From Desulfamplus sp. (GTDB taxonomy: Bacteria; Desulfobacterota; Desulfobacteria; Desulfobacterales; Desulfobacteraceae): DNA of 64,000 nt. Positions within the stretch are counted from its first letter, which is position 1; each line of letters begins with the position of its first letter. The position numbers and the translations under genes were made by a program. Of the stretch, positions 38,389-48,338 are shown in pieces. Below the pieces are notes generated by a model. It made no database searches, had not been told where the DNA came from, and saw only the letters and a program-made list of their open reading frames with translations. The stretch covers positions 1-64,000 of the forward strand of contig JADFZO010000001.1 in assembly GCA_015232465.1 (NCBI GenBank). The letters are read 5' to 3'.

Positions 38389-40065
38389 ATGTTTAAAGGC
38401 TACTGGCAGAGTGATAAAAGCAACTATTTTGATAATCAAACCAACACAGATATAATGGAGGCTCTTTTTCATATTCACGAACCAATCTATTTGGTTAGCA
38501 ATAGCCAAATAGATAGATGGGTCTGGGGTGGAAGGGCATTTATAGGGTATGATAAAGAGAATCTAAATAAAGAGGCTCTTTTAAAACAGGGTGATGGTAA
38601 ATATTTAAAGATTAAAGCATATATCCCGCAGCTTCCCCTTGAAAATTTAGGAGACACTCAATTTAAAGCTCGCCATCAACTAAAATACCCCTACATTGCT
38701 GGAGCTATGGCAAATGGAATCACATCTGTTGAGATGGTTGAATCTATGGCTCAAAATGGCATGATTGGCTTTTTTGGTGCTGGAGGATTATCTATTTCAG
38801 AGGTTGAAAAGGCTATAATCTATCTAAAAAATAGTGTTAAAGTTTTTGGATTTAACTTTATCCACTCACTTGGCGATCCTGAATTTGAGATGGCTCTTGC
38901 TAAATTATACATAAAACATGAGGTTCACAAAATTAGTGCTGCTGCATTTATGAGAATAACCCTTTCGCTTGTTTACTATCGGGTTAAAGGGATTCATCAA
39001 AATATCGAGGGAAACATTGTAACCCCAAATCAGATAGTTGCCAAAGTCTCAAGGGTGGAAGTTGCACGACAATTTTTCTCACCTCCCCCGCAAAAACTTG
39101 TTGCAGAGCTTTTAAATCAAGGGCTTATAACGCAAAGTGAGGCAGAGCTTTCAGCCCATATTCCAATGGCACAAGATTTAACAGCAGAGGCAGATTCAGG
39201 TGGACACACAGACAATCGCCCTGCAATATCGTTGTGGCCCACTATGATTTTATTAAAAGATGAGTTTAATCAAAAATTTAACTATGCCACGCCTTTATGC
39301 GTAGGTTTTGCTGGTGGCATCTCAACACCAGAATCAGTTGCAGCAGCTTTTCAGATGGGTGCTGGATATGTTCTGACTGGCTCTATAAATCAGTCTTGCA
39401 TTGAGGCTGGAACTTCAGATAGCGTAAAGCAGCTTCTTGCACAGGTTGAGCAGGCTGATGTTGCAATGGCTCCTGCTGCTGATATGTTTGAGATTGGGGC
39501 ACGGGTTCAGGTGCTAAAGCGGGGCACTCTGTTTGCTGTTAGGGCTGAAAAGCTCTACCAGATTTATAAAAATTATAATTCTTTTGAAGATGTGCCTGAA
39601 AAGTTGCAAAAAGAGATTGAGGATAAATATCTTCAAGCCCCTTTTTATCAAAAATGGGAAGAGACCAAAGAGTTTTTTAAAATACGAAACATAAAAGAGG
39701 TTGAGCGTGCAGAGGTTGACCCTCACCACAAAATGGCTTTGGTATTTCGATCATATCTTGGATTATCATCACGCTGGTCAATTGTTGGGGAGACTAACCG
39801 AGCTATGGATTATCAAATATGGTGTGGTCCAGCAATGGGAGCTTTTAACCAATGGGTAAAGGGGAGTTATTTAGAAAAGAGCGAAAATCGGCGTGTTGCA
39901 GATATTGCACTAAATCTGCTTTTGGGGGCATCAATCTCTACAAGATTGGGCTGGCTAAGAGCACAAGGGGTTGGGATTTACGAAGTTGGTGGTAAAAATT
40001 TTAAACCATTTAAACCAGTAGATAGAGCAACTATTTTAAAGCTCGTCTCACAAAATAGGGGCTAA
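38389..40065 (+). CDS. pfaD: PfaD-family trans-acting enoyl reductase (nitronate monooxygenase-like flavoprotein)
   Basis: YIAGAMANGITSVEMVESMAQNGMIGFFGAGG, TAEADSGGHTDNRP, GTSDSVKQLLAQVEQADVAMAPAADMFEIGARVQVLKRGTLFAVRAEKLYQIY. Confidence 0.92.
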   Translation: MFKGYWQSDKSNYFDNQTNTDIMEALFHIHEPIYLVSNSQIDRWVWGGRAFIGYDKENLNKEALLKQGDGKYLKIKAYIPQLPLENLGDTQFKARHQLKYPYIAGAMANGITSVEMVESMAQNGMIGFFGAGGLSISEVEKAIIYLKNSVKVFGFNFIHSLGDPEFEMALAKLYIKHEVHKISAAAFMRITLSLVYYRVKGIHQNIEGNIVTPNQIVAKVSRVEVARQFFSPPPQKLVAELLNQGLITQSEAELSAHIPMAQDLTAEADSGGHTDNRPAISLWPTMILLKDEFNQKFNYATPLCVGFAGGISTPESVAAAFQMGAGYVLTGSINQSCIEAGTSDSVKQLLAQVEQADVAMAPAADMFEIGARVQVLKRGTLFAVRAEKLYQIYKNYNSFEDVPEKLQKEIEDKYLQAPFYQKWEETKEFFKIRNIKEVERAEVDPHHKMALVFRSYLGLSSRWSIVGETNRAMDYQIWCGPAMGAFNQWVKGSYLEKSENRRVADIALNLLLGASISTRLGWLRAQGVGIYEVGGKNFKPFKPVDRATILKLVSQNRG

Positions 40066-40196
40066 CGATAAGAGTTTGGTTATTGATTGACACGATCTAA
40101 TATGACAGGTTATATACAAATTTATGTGAAAGTAGAGATGCTCGGCTGTGCCTCTCTATAGTTTAAAATCAATCTGAAATTTTAAGGAGATTAACA

Positions 40197-40616
40197 ATGA
40201 AACTTTTTTACCACCTTCTACTTGTTTTTGCTTTAATTTTGGGCGGTTTAGTTACCAATCTATCTGCTGGCAATACAGACCCGCTATTTATAAGCCTTAC
40301 AACTGATGATCCTCACCGTGCCTACATGGGAATAAATTTTGGTGCAAATCAGTTGGATCGGGGACATCCTTTAACCATATTTTTTAACGACAAGGGGGTT
40401 TTGGTTGGCTCTAAATTAAATTCTGATAAATTTCTACAACATCAAAAAACAATAACTGAAATTATTGGCAAAGGTGGAACTATCTTAATCTGCCCCATGT
40501 GCATTAAACATTATGGCGTTAATGAGAGTGATATTATTGAAGGTATAAAAGTGAGCAATCCTGATATTACTGGCGGTGCCCTTTTTAAAGATAATACCAA
40601 GACTCTTACTTGGTAA
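40197..40616 (+). CDS. Exported DsrE-like protein
   Basis: Signal peptide-like N-terminus; LFISLTTDDPHRAYMGINFGANQL; ILICPMCIKHYG. Confidence 0.75.
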   Translation: MKLFYHLLLVFALILGGLVTNLSAGNTDPLFISLTTDDPHRAYMGINFGANQLDRGHPLTIFFNDKGVLVGSKLNSDKFLQHQKTITEIIGKGGTILICPMCIKHYGVNESDIIEGIKVSNPDITGGALFKDNTKTLTW

Positions 40617-40622
40617 AACGAG

Positions 40623-41072
40623 GTGTTTTTTATGGTCAGCTCTTGTTGCAAAAGTGAAAAAGAGAAAATAGAAAAGATAGAAAATAAAATTGGTGTTTAT
40701 GAAATCTATGTCAAAGACCATTTTTCAGCAGCACATGCACTAAATGGCTATGATGGAAACTGCTCAAAAATACATGGGCATAACTGGATAATAGAGACCT
40801 TTGTTCAGTGCAGGCAGCTAAATGATATTGGCATTGGTATTGACTTTAGAGATGTTAAAAATTCAGTGAAAAATATTCTTAAAAAAGTTGACCATACCCA
40901 TCTAAATGAACTTGATGCTTTTAAAGAGATAAATCCAACATCAGAAAATATTGCCAAATTTTTATATAAAGAGCTTCAAACGCATCTTAACAGCCAATTT
41001 ATAAAGGTCTCTAAAGTTAAGGTATCTGAAACTCCAGGGTGTGGCTCAACCTATTGGGAGGAGTATCTTTAA
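40623..41072 (+). CDS. queD: 6-carboxytetrahydropterin synthase (start GTG 40623 or ATG 40632)
   Basis: FSAAHAL...CSKIHGHNWIIE, DFRDVK, DHTHLNEL, ETPGCGSTYW. Confidence 0.93.
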   Translation: MFFMVSSCCKSEKEKIEKIENKIGVYEIYVKDHFSAAHALNGYDGNCSKIHGHNWIIETFVQCRQLNDIGIGIDFRDVKNSVKNILKKVDHTHLNELDAFKEINPTSENIAKFLYKELQTHLNSQFIKVSKVKVSETPGCGSTYWEEYL

Positions 41073-41078
41073 AGAGTA

Positions 41079-41765
41079 ATGTCATTAAATCTATGTGAAA
41101 TATTTTATAGCATTCAAGGCGAATCAACATTTGCAGGATTGCCATGCGCATTTATAAGGCTTGCTGGTTGCAATTTAAATTGCAGTTGGTGCGACACCAT
41201 TTATGCAAGAGATGATATTGGTCTATCTGTTGAGATTGATGAGATAATCAGCAAAATTGAGGTGTTTGACTCTAAATTGGTTGAGATAACAGGAGGCGAG
41301 CCTTTGATGCAAAAAGAGACTCCAATTTTGATTGAGCAGCTTTTAAATATTGGTTATCAGGTGCTTGTTGAGACAAATGGCTCTATCAATATTAACACTA
41401 TTAGCAATAGATGCGTTAGGGTTGTTGATATAAAATGTCCATCAAGCAATGAGTCTGATAAAAATCTTCTCACCAATATTGATATGCTAACGGATCAAGA
41501 TGAGATAAAATTTGTGGTTGCAGATAAAAAAGATTATGAGTTTGCAAAAGAGATAATTTATGAGACAAATTTAAAAAAAATCAGCCCATCAAAGATTCAC
41601 ATTTCACCAGTAGGATTGGGTAGTAACTACAATAAATCTCTTTATAATTTAGAGCTACTCTCTCTTGAAGAGCTTGCTGCATTGATGGTTAAAGATAAAA
41701 TTGGGGCAAGGTTATCGCTTCAGATGCACAAAATAGTATGGAATCCTGAGAAAAGAGGAGTTTAA
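41079..41765 (+). CDS. queE: 7-carboxy-7-deazaguanine synthase
   Basis: [41 protein letters not shown]. Confidence 0.95.
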   Translation: MSLNLCEIFYSIQGESTFAGLPCAFIRLAGCNLNCSWCDTIYARDDIGLSVEIDEIISKIEVFDSKLVEITGGEPLMQKETPILIEQLLNIGYQVLVETNGSININTISNRCVRVVDIKCPSSNESDKNLLTNIDMLTDQDEIKFVVADKKDYEFAKEIIYETNLKKISPSKIHISPVGLGSNYNKSLYNLELLSLEELAALMVKDKIGARLSLQMHKIVWNPEKRGV

Positions 41766-41766
41766 G

Positions 41767-42468
41767 ATGAGAAGTGTCAAAAAAAGGGCGGTTGTTCTAT
41801 CAAGTGGGGGAATTGACTCAACAACTGCAATGGCAATCGCAAAATTCGAGGGTTTTGATATTTACAGTTTAAGTTTTAGGTATGGTCAGCGTCATTATAC
41901 TGAACTTGTTGCTGCCCAAAAGGTTGCAGAGTTTTTCAGTGTCAAAAAGCATCTTATTGTCAATATTGATCTTAGAAGTTTTGGTGGGTCAGCTTTGACA
42001 GACTTGATTGATGTGCCAAAGCACCAAAGCGTTGATGAGTTATCTAAAGAGGAGATACCAATAACCTACGTGCCAGCCAGAAATACCATCTTTTTATCTT
42101 ATGCAGTTGCGTGGGCTGAGGTTGTAAAGGCTGAAAATATATTTATTGGCGTTACTGCGGTTGATTACAGCGGATACCCAGATTGCCGCCCTGAGTATAT
42201 TGCAGCTTATGAGAAGATGGCAAATCTTGCCACAAAAACAGGCGTTACTGGAGAGGTTCTCCTTAAAATTAGAACGCCGTTAATAGATATGTCAAAATCT
42301 GAAATCATACTAAAAGGGGCGGAACTTGGGGTTGACTACTCTCTAACACTTAGCTGCTACGATCCTGATACTCAAGGCAGGTCATGTGGACGGTGCGACA
42401 GTTGTCTTCATCGAATAAAAGGTTTTAAAGATGCTGGTATGGCTGATCCCACCATCTACTACTACTAA
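41767..42468 (+). CDS. queC: 7-cyano-7-deazaguanine synthase
   Basis: [28 protein letters not shown]-terminal CGRCDSC. Confidence 0.96.
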   Translation: MRSVKKRAVVLSSGGIDSTTAMAIAKFEGFDIYSLSFRYGQRHYTELVAAQKVAEFFSVKKHLIVNIDLRSFGGSALTDLIDVPKHQSVDELSKEEIPITYVPARNTIFLSYAVAWAEVVKAENIFIGVTAVDYSGYPDCRPEYIAAYEKMANLATKTGVTGEVLLKIRTPLIDMSKSEIILKGAELGVDYSLTLSCYDPDTQGRSCGRCDSCLHRIKGFKDAGMADPTIYYY

Positions 42469-42495
42469 ATAAAGGGCAGGCGATAGCTTCTAAAT

Positions 42496-43215
42496 CTATC
42501 TTTTAGAGTCTATTTTTCCGCTAAAAAAATCCATTACAAAGGTTATATGGTTTTTCATGGCAATGTATGATTTATTAGAGTCTCGCCCTTTTATTGCATT
42601 AACAATATCATTATGTTGACTGATTATTATGTCAATATTATCCATATTTTCGTAAAGCCCAGCTAAATTCTCCTTAATTCCATAAAAGAGATAGTCGTAA
42701 AAATTTCGCATGATCAAAATATGCAGCGAATTTTTAGTAGCATAGGATACTGCCATGTGAAAAGATGTATCAGCCTCTGTTCCAAGACGACCCGAAGCTA
42801 TCTCTTTTTTCATCTCCTCAATGCTGTGTTCCATTGCATTTATATCCTGCTCGTCAGCACGCATAGCAGCAAGTGCAGCAGCGTTGCACTCAAGACCCAT
42901 TCTAACCTCAAGCAAATCATCAATTGAAGCATCTTGAGTCTGCATAGCTTTTGCTAAAGGGCTTTGGGTATCTGAGTCATAAGATTTGACAAAAGTGCCC
43001 TGTCCCTGTTTTTGAATAATCAACCCCATCACCACAAGCCTTTGAACAGCATCTCGAATTGTGGTTCTGCTAACTTTCATTGCCTCAGCAAGCTCTCGCT
43101 CTGGCATCATCTTCTCGCCCGGTTTTAGCTTGCCTCTATATATAAGTTCTCTTATCTGGTCAAAAACCTGATCTGATATACGCTTAGGTTTTATTGGTTT
43201 TATGGTTATTGTCAT
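42496..43215 (-). CDS. GntR-family (FCD/FadR subfamily) transcriptional regulator
   Basis: GKLKPGEKMMPERELAEAMKVSRTTIRDAVQRLVVMGLI plus helical FCD domain. Confidence 0.94.
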   Translation of the reverse strand: MTITIKPIKPKRISDQVFDQIRELIYRGKLKPGEKMMPERELAEAMKVSRTTIRDAVQRLVVMGLIIQKQGQGTFVKSYDSDTQSPLAKAMQTQDASIDDLLEVRMGLECNAAALAAMRADEQDINAMEHSIEEMKKEIASGRLGTEADTSFHMAVSYATKNSLHILIMRNFYDYLFYGIKENLAGLYENMDNIDIIISQHNDIVNAIKGRDSNKSYIAMKNHITFVMDFFSGKIDSKR

Positions 43216-43336
43216 AATCTCTATTCCTAACTTAAATTATACAAAGTTATTCATATACAAAATTAATCATTTAACTATTAAAATAGAGAACTTAAGAGAG
43301 ACACAAGCCGTGCATCTCTTAAGTTTTGTTTATGGA

Positions 43337-44638
43337 TTACTTACGAATAGCCTTTGCATAGAGTTCAATTGGATGGCAAACTTTTATATTTAGATTTTTC
43401 TTTGCAAGCATATCAGAGATTTGAACCATACAGGCAGGACAGCCTGTTGCTACTGTTGAGCAGTTGGTATCTGCGATATTTTTGCTTTTAATCTGACCGA
43501 TTTCAGACGATAGCTCATAATGGTAAAGATTAAAACTTCCACCCATTCCGCAACATTTATCAGAGCCTTCCATCTCAACAAGAGTGCCCCCTGATGCTTT
43601 AATTAACAACCTTGGCTCTTTAAAAACTCCAAGCGATTTTTTAAGATGGCATGGATCATGGTAGGTTACAATATCTCCTGATTCAGCATTATCTTCTGCC
43701 TGACTTAATGATATATTGACCTTATTGACCAAAAATTGATTTATATCAAGGGTTTTACTTGATAACTCCTTGACCCTCTCCCTTATTTTGCTACCACTAC
43801 CTTTATAAATTGATGACCAGAGCTTTTTAATTGTTGATGTGCATGTTGCACAGGCTGTAACAAGATAATCAAAGTGCTCTTGGCTAAATAGCTCAATATG
43901 ATACTCAACCAGCTTTTCAAAACTCTTCATATCGCCAGATGCAAGGGCTGGAATACCGCAGCAACCTTGACCTTTTGGAATATATGTTCCAACTCCATGA
44001 AACTCAAAAATATCAACCACATCTTGTCCAATGCGTGGAAAAAGTTTATCAATAATGCAGCCTGTAAAAAAGGCAGCTTTTACGCCAGATTTGCCTGCTG
44101 GAGTATTGATTAAAGGCGATGAGCTACGAAAAGGCGTATCTGACATTGGCAGAAAATGGCGATCTCCAAATAGAGGCGATACCACCCTTGCACACGAAGT
44201 TCCCTGTGCATTTTTATCTTTTTTTGTGAAGATGTTTTGAAATTTGCCTGCCCATTTAGTCAATTGATCAAAAGTTTCAGGATTTGAGAGCATTTTTTGG
44301 AAAATCAACTTTTTAGCAGGCGATAGCCCCTTAAACTCTGCAAGAATAGCCCTTGCTTTTATAAATATCTCAACAACATTTACCCCGCTTGGGCAGTTTG
44401 CAGCACATGAGCCGCACAAAAGACAGCGATTTAACCTCGTGTTCACACCATCAGGATCAGTAAATAGATTTTTTCCAAGACCATCAAGCAGAGCAAGTTT
44501 ACCCCTTGCAACATCAGCCTCTTTTCTGGTTCTATCAAAAAGGGGACAGACAGATTGGCACATTCCACACCTGATGCAGACAACCAACTGCTCCTCAAGC
44601 TCTTTTAAACGGTTTGCAAGCTCTTTCATTCCAGCCAT
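43337..44638 (-). CDS. GlcF-like glycolate/lactate oxidase iron-sulfur subunit
   Basis: CIRCGMCQSVCPLF, CLLCGSCAANCPSGVNV, CCG-type clusters HDPCHLKKSLG, CCGMGGSF, TGCPACMVQ. Confidence 0.92.
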   Translation of the reverse strand: MAGMKELANRLKELEEQLVVCIRCGMCQSVCPLFDRTRKEADVARGKLALLDGLGKNLFTDPDGVNTRLNRCLLCGSCAANCPSGVNVVEIFIKARAILAEFKGLSPAKKLIFQKMLSNPETFDQLTKWAGKFQNIFTKKDKNAQGTSCARVVSPLFGDRHFLPMSDTPFRSSSPLINTPAGKSGVKAAFFTGCIIDKLFPRIGQDVVDIFEFHGVGTYIPKGQGCCGIPALASGDMKSFEKLVEYHIELFSQEHFDYLVTACATCTSTIKKLWSSIYKGSGSKIRERVKELSSKTLDINQFLVNKVNISLSQAEDNAESGDIVTYHDPCHLKKSLGVFKEPRLLIKASGGTLVEMEGSDKCCGMGGSFNLYHYELSSEIGQIKSKNIADTNCSTVATGCPACMVQISDMLAKKNLNIKVCHPIELYAKAIRK

Positions 44639-44656
44639 ATTAGTCGCTCCTATTTT

Positions 44657-46057
44657 TTATATAATTCCTGTAATTTTGCCTGGATTTAAAATACCATTTG
44701 GATCAAGAGCTTTGCGAAGTCGTCTTGAAAAGATGATTGAAGATAGTCCAGTCTCTTTTGCCAAAAATGGGGCTTTGGCAAGACCTGTTCCATGCTCTCC
44801 TGATAGAGTTCCGCCCAATGCTAAGGCTCTATCAAAAATCTCCTCAATTGCAGATTCAACCCGATGCCACTCCTCTTTATTTCGCTTGTCTGTCAAAATT
44901 GTAGGGTGAAGATTGCCGTCCCCTGCATGACCAAATGTGCCAATTTCAATCTTATATTTTATAGCAATCTCTTGAAGAGCCTTGACCATTGCTGGAATTT
45001 TGCTTCTTGGAACTGTTGCATCTTCTAAAACTAAGGTTGGCTTTAGCTTTGCAAGTGCAGATAGAGCACTACGGCGAGCAGCCCATATTTTATCTCGCTC
45101 AATATCGTCAGCAGCAACCTTTACATCAACTGCACCAAGTGTTTTACAAAGCTCTTCAACCTTTAATCCATCTTCTGCAACTTGACCAGGGTGCCCATCA
45201 ACTTCAATAAGAAGAAGTGCTCCAGCATCAATTGGTAAACCTGCTTTGCTGTATGCCTCAACAGCACGGATAGTAAAATTGTCAAGCAGCTCAAGGGTAG
45301 CTGGAACAATTCGGTTACTGATTATGGCAGCAACAGTTTCAGAAGCTTCATCAATAGTTTTATAGACAGCAACCATTGATTTGCGAGCTTTTGGAAGCGG
45401 GATAAGTTTAAGGGTAATCTCATCAAGAATCCCAAGAGTCCCTTCAGAGCCAACCATCAACCCAGCTAAGTTATAACCAGTTGCACACTTTACAGTTCGT
45501 GAGCCAGATTTAACATGCTCTCCCATTGAGTCAAAAAAGCTAACACCCATAACATAATCTTTAGTTACGCCGTATTTAAGCCCTCTTAAGCCTCCAGCAT
45601 TTTCAGCAACATTGCCTCCAATTGTTGAGACAGCTTGACTTCCAGGATCAGGCGGATAAAAAAGCCCTTTTTTTTCAACTGCTGCTGCAAGAGTTGCAGT
45701 AACAACTCCGGGCTGGACCACAGCATACATATCAGCCTCGTTTATCTCTAAGATTTTGTTTAACTTGCCAGTTAAGAGTACAATAGAGGCTCTGCTTGAA
45801 GGTATTGTTCCGCCGCTTAAATTTGTTCCTGCACCACGAACTGTAATGGGTAGTTTATTATCACTGCAAAGTTTAACGATCTGTCCAAGCTGCTCGCTAT
45901 TTTCAGGCATCACTGCTGCGGAGGGCACAACAGGATCAAGAACTGCTGCATCATAGGAGTATGTAACCATATCCTCTTTTTGGGTTAGCACATTATCTGC
46001 TCCAACTATCTTTTTTAATTCGCCAATTACGCCTTGAGTTGTCATGTCGCCTCTCAT
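44657..46057 (-). CDS. GlcD-like FAD-linked oxidase / D-lactate dehydrogenase
   Basis: PITVRGAGTNLSGG, PPDPGSQAVSTIGGNVAENAGG, GTFGHAGDGNLHP, GGTLSGEHGTG. Confidence 0.94.
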   Translation of the reverse strand: MRGDMTTQGVIGELKKIVGADNVLTQKEDMVTYSYDAAVLDPVVPSAAVMPENSEQLGQIVKLCSDNKLPITVRGAGTNLSGGTIPSSRASIVLLTGKLNKILEINEADMYAVVQPGVVTATLAAAVEKKGLFYPPDPGSQAVSTIGGNVAENAGGLRGLKYGVTKDYVMGVSFFDSMGEHVKSGSRTVKCATGYNLAGLMVGSEGTLGILDEITLKLIPLPKARKSMVAVYKTIDEASETVAAIISNRIVPATLELLDNFTIRAVEAYSKAGLPIDAGALLLIEVDGHPGQVAEDGLKVEELCKTLGAVDVKVAADDIERDKIWAARRSALSALAKLKPTLVLEDATVPRSKIPAMVKALQEIAIKYKIEIGTFGHAGDGNLHPTILTDKRNKEEWHRVESAIEEIFDRALALGGTLSGEHGTGLAKAPFLAKETGLSSIIFSRRLRKALDPNGILNPGKITGII

Positions 46058-46090
46058 TTTTTATGAATTTTTATTTTATTGGTTTGATTA

Positions 46091-46101
46091 TGGTATTACC
46101 A
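46091..46101. promoter_or_regulatory. Candidate FCD-GntR operator TGGT-ATT-ACCA
   Basis: Perfect palindrome upstream of glcD-like start. Confidence 0.55.
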
Positions 46102-46273
46102 ATACTAAAACACCATTAATAACAGCTTGTCAACAATAATGGTATGATGGTTGAAAAAAACTTAATTTTGGTATGAATAGAATCGGCAAGTGTTAAAAAT
46201 ATCAATGTTATTAAGGTTATTAAGGGGGTTATAACAGAGCAAAAAATAAAATTCAAATATTTTATTTTTTAGC

Positions 46274-46314
46274 TTGACAAGCAATATCCATTAATTTAAA
46301 TATTGGTCATACCA
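46274..46314 (+). promoter_or_regulatory. Candidate sigma70 promoter (TTGACA-17-TAAATA) followed by operator TGGT-CAT-ACCA
   Basis: TTGACA 46274-46279; TAAATA 46297-46302; operator 46304-46314. Confidence 0.55.
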
Positions 46315-46522
46315 TAAAAGAATCGGCATAAAAGCATCGGTAAGATACCTCACATAAACAAGAACCTCAAAGAGCTTTTCAAAAGGGAGGTGGTAGCAGA
46401 TTAGACAATAAGTGTTTTAACCACCAATCTATTTTTAAATTTTTTTAACCTTTAACCTAAGATTTTTAACACCTAAACCATTTATTTACACCTAAAACTA
46501 TTTACTGGAGGAGAGAAACAAA

Positions 46523-47677
46523 ATGAAGAGAACCTTAAACTTTGTTATTGCTGCCTTAATAACAATCTGTCTTATTGTCCCTAATCTATATGCTGCTGAA
46601 AAACGCGAAAAATTTGGAACTGACAAGCGTCATATACAAGTAGATAAACTTAAAGTTGATACAAGTGATAAAAAATATCGTTGGAAAATGGTTATGCCTT
46701 GGTCAAAAGGTCTGCTTTTTTACGATATTGCTGTCCATTTTTGCGATACAGTAAGACTTGCCTCTGGCGGACGTCTTGATATTAAACCATTTTCTGCTGG
46801 TGAGCTTGTGCCTGCAATGGAGTCTTTTGATGCTGTAAGTAAAGGTTCATTTGAGGTTGGACACGATTGGCCCGGTTATTGGCAGGGCAAGAACGAGGCA
46901 TTTATACCCTTTGGTTCAGTTCCTTATGGATTAGATGGAGAGCTTTATAACATCTGGCTCTATGAAAGAGGCGGACTTGAGATGATGCAGGAGCTTTATG
47001 GAAGATATGGACTTTTTGCACTTCCTGGCGGTCAAGTGGGTCAGGAGATGGGTCTTGCATCAAACAGAGAAGCGAAAAAGATGGAAGACTTTAAAGGCAT
47101 GAAGATCAGAACTGCTGGCTGGTATATGGATATTTTAAATAAACTTGGCGCATCTGCCGTAGCTACACCTGGCGGCGAAATTTATCTCTCTCTCCAGACT
47201 GGTGTTCTTGATGCTGCTGAGTTTTCATCACCTGCGATCAACTGGCCTATGGGATTTGACGAAATCACAAAGTTCATAATTCAACCGGGTGTTCATCAGC
47301 CTGCATGTCAAAGTGCTGTCTTTTTTAACAAGAAAAAATATGACGAACTGCCTGACGATCTAAAGTGGATTATCGACACTGCTGCAAAAGAGACTCAGCT
47401 TTGGAGTTATAGTTGGATCAACAATTTAAATGCAGAGGCTATTCGTAAATTTGAAGAAAAGGTTAAAGTCGTGAAGATGGACGATGCGGCTATAATCGAG
47501 TTTGCTAAAGTTGCAAATGCCTATCTTGAAGAGAAAAAGGCTGCTAACCCTGATGTCAAAAAGATTCTTGATTCCCAAGATGCCCTTAAAAAGGATTTCG
47601 CAGATTGGAGAGAGTCAAGAAGTGGTGCAACTCCTTGGCCCTATGAGACATTCGTTGGCGGAAAACTGCATGAATAA
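46523..47677 (+). CDS. TRAP solute-binding protein (lactate/2-hydroxyacid-like)
   Basis: Signal peptide; GLFALPGGQVGQEMG; KGMKIRTAGWYMDILNKLGASAVATPGGEIYLSLQTGVLDAAE. Confidence 0.9.
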   Translation: MKRTLNFVIAALITICLIVPNLYAAEKREKFGTDKRHIQVDKLKVDTSDKKYRWKMVMPWSKGLLFYDIAVHFCDTVRLASGGRLDIKPFSAGELVPAMESFDAVSKGSFEVGHDWPGYWQGKNEAFIPFGSVPYGLDGELYNIWLYERGGLEMMQELYGRYGLFALPGGQVGQEMGLASNREAKKMEDFKGMKIRTAGWYMDILNKLGASAVATPGGEIYLSLQTGVLDAAEFSSPAINWPMGFDEITKFIIQPGVHQPACQSAVFFNKKKYDELPDDLKWIIDTAAKETQLWSYSWINNLNAEAIRKFEEKVKVVKMDDAAIIEFAKVANAYLEEKKAANPDVKKILDSQDALKKDFADWRESRSGATPWPYETFVGGKLHE

Positions 47678-47740
47678 TTTACCAACACTTCTGCATTGGT
47701 TAGAATTTCAGGTTTAAATATTGCAGGATTTGAATGAATA

Positions 47741-47773
47741 AGATTTGACAACTTTTTAAAAGTTGTCAAATCT
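47741..47773. repeat. 33-bp perfect palindrome, copy 1
   Basis: AGATTTGACAACTTTT-T-AAAAGTTGTCAAATCT, then ACAC; 29 bp before dctQ-like start. Confidence 0.95.
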
Positions 47774-47802
47774 ACACAAACTCAACAAAACGAGGTAAAC
47801 AG

Positions 47803-48306
47803 ATGTCAAAAGTATCTGAAGTTTTAGATAAAATAGTTGTAAAGCAGGGGCATGTCATGGCTTATCTTATGCCTCTGCTTGTGATTGTAACAGGATTAGA
47901 GGTTTTCAGAAGATATGCTCTATCCGCCCCTTCTGTCTGGGCACTTGAGTTTACAACCTTCTTGTTTGGCATACATTTTATGATGGGTTTTCCCTACACT
48001 GAACAGTATGATGGTCATGTAAGTGTAGATATTGTTACAGCACGATTATCAGAAAAGGCAAGGATAATTCTATGGCTTGTGGCAACACTGCTGTTGACTC
48101 TGCCCTCAGTGGCTCTGCTTGCTTATGGAGGGATTGTTTATGCCTATGAGTCTGTTGTTATTTTAGAGAAAAATTCAACTGCATGGAGTCCCCCTATTTG
48201 GCCCGTAAAACTATTCATACCTTTGGGATTTCTTCTTCTGCTTATGCAGATAGTCTCTAACATTCTTAAGAAGATTGAAGCTCTTAAAAATCTTAAAAAT
48301 AAATAA
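47803..48306 (+). CDS. TRAP small permease
   Basis: Four hydrophobic helices; between DctP- and DctM-like genes. Confidence 0.88.
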   Translation: MSKVSEVLDKIVVKQGHVMAYLMPLLVIVTGLEVFRRYALSAPSVWALEFTTFLFGIHFMMGFPYTEQYDGHVSVDIVTARLSEKARIILWLVATLLLTLPSVALLAYGGIVYAYESVVILEKNSTAWSPPIWPVKLFIPLGFLLLLMQIVSNILKKIEALKNLKNK

Positions 48307-48338
48307 TTCTTAACAGATTGTAAAAAAAGGGGTGGTGC

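Noticed and set aside
40077-40196. Possible preQ1 riboswitch upstream of the DsrE/queDEC operon
   Set aside because: A weak AGAG...CTCT hairpin is visible but the A-rich tail and pseudoknot core expected for preQ1-I are not.
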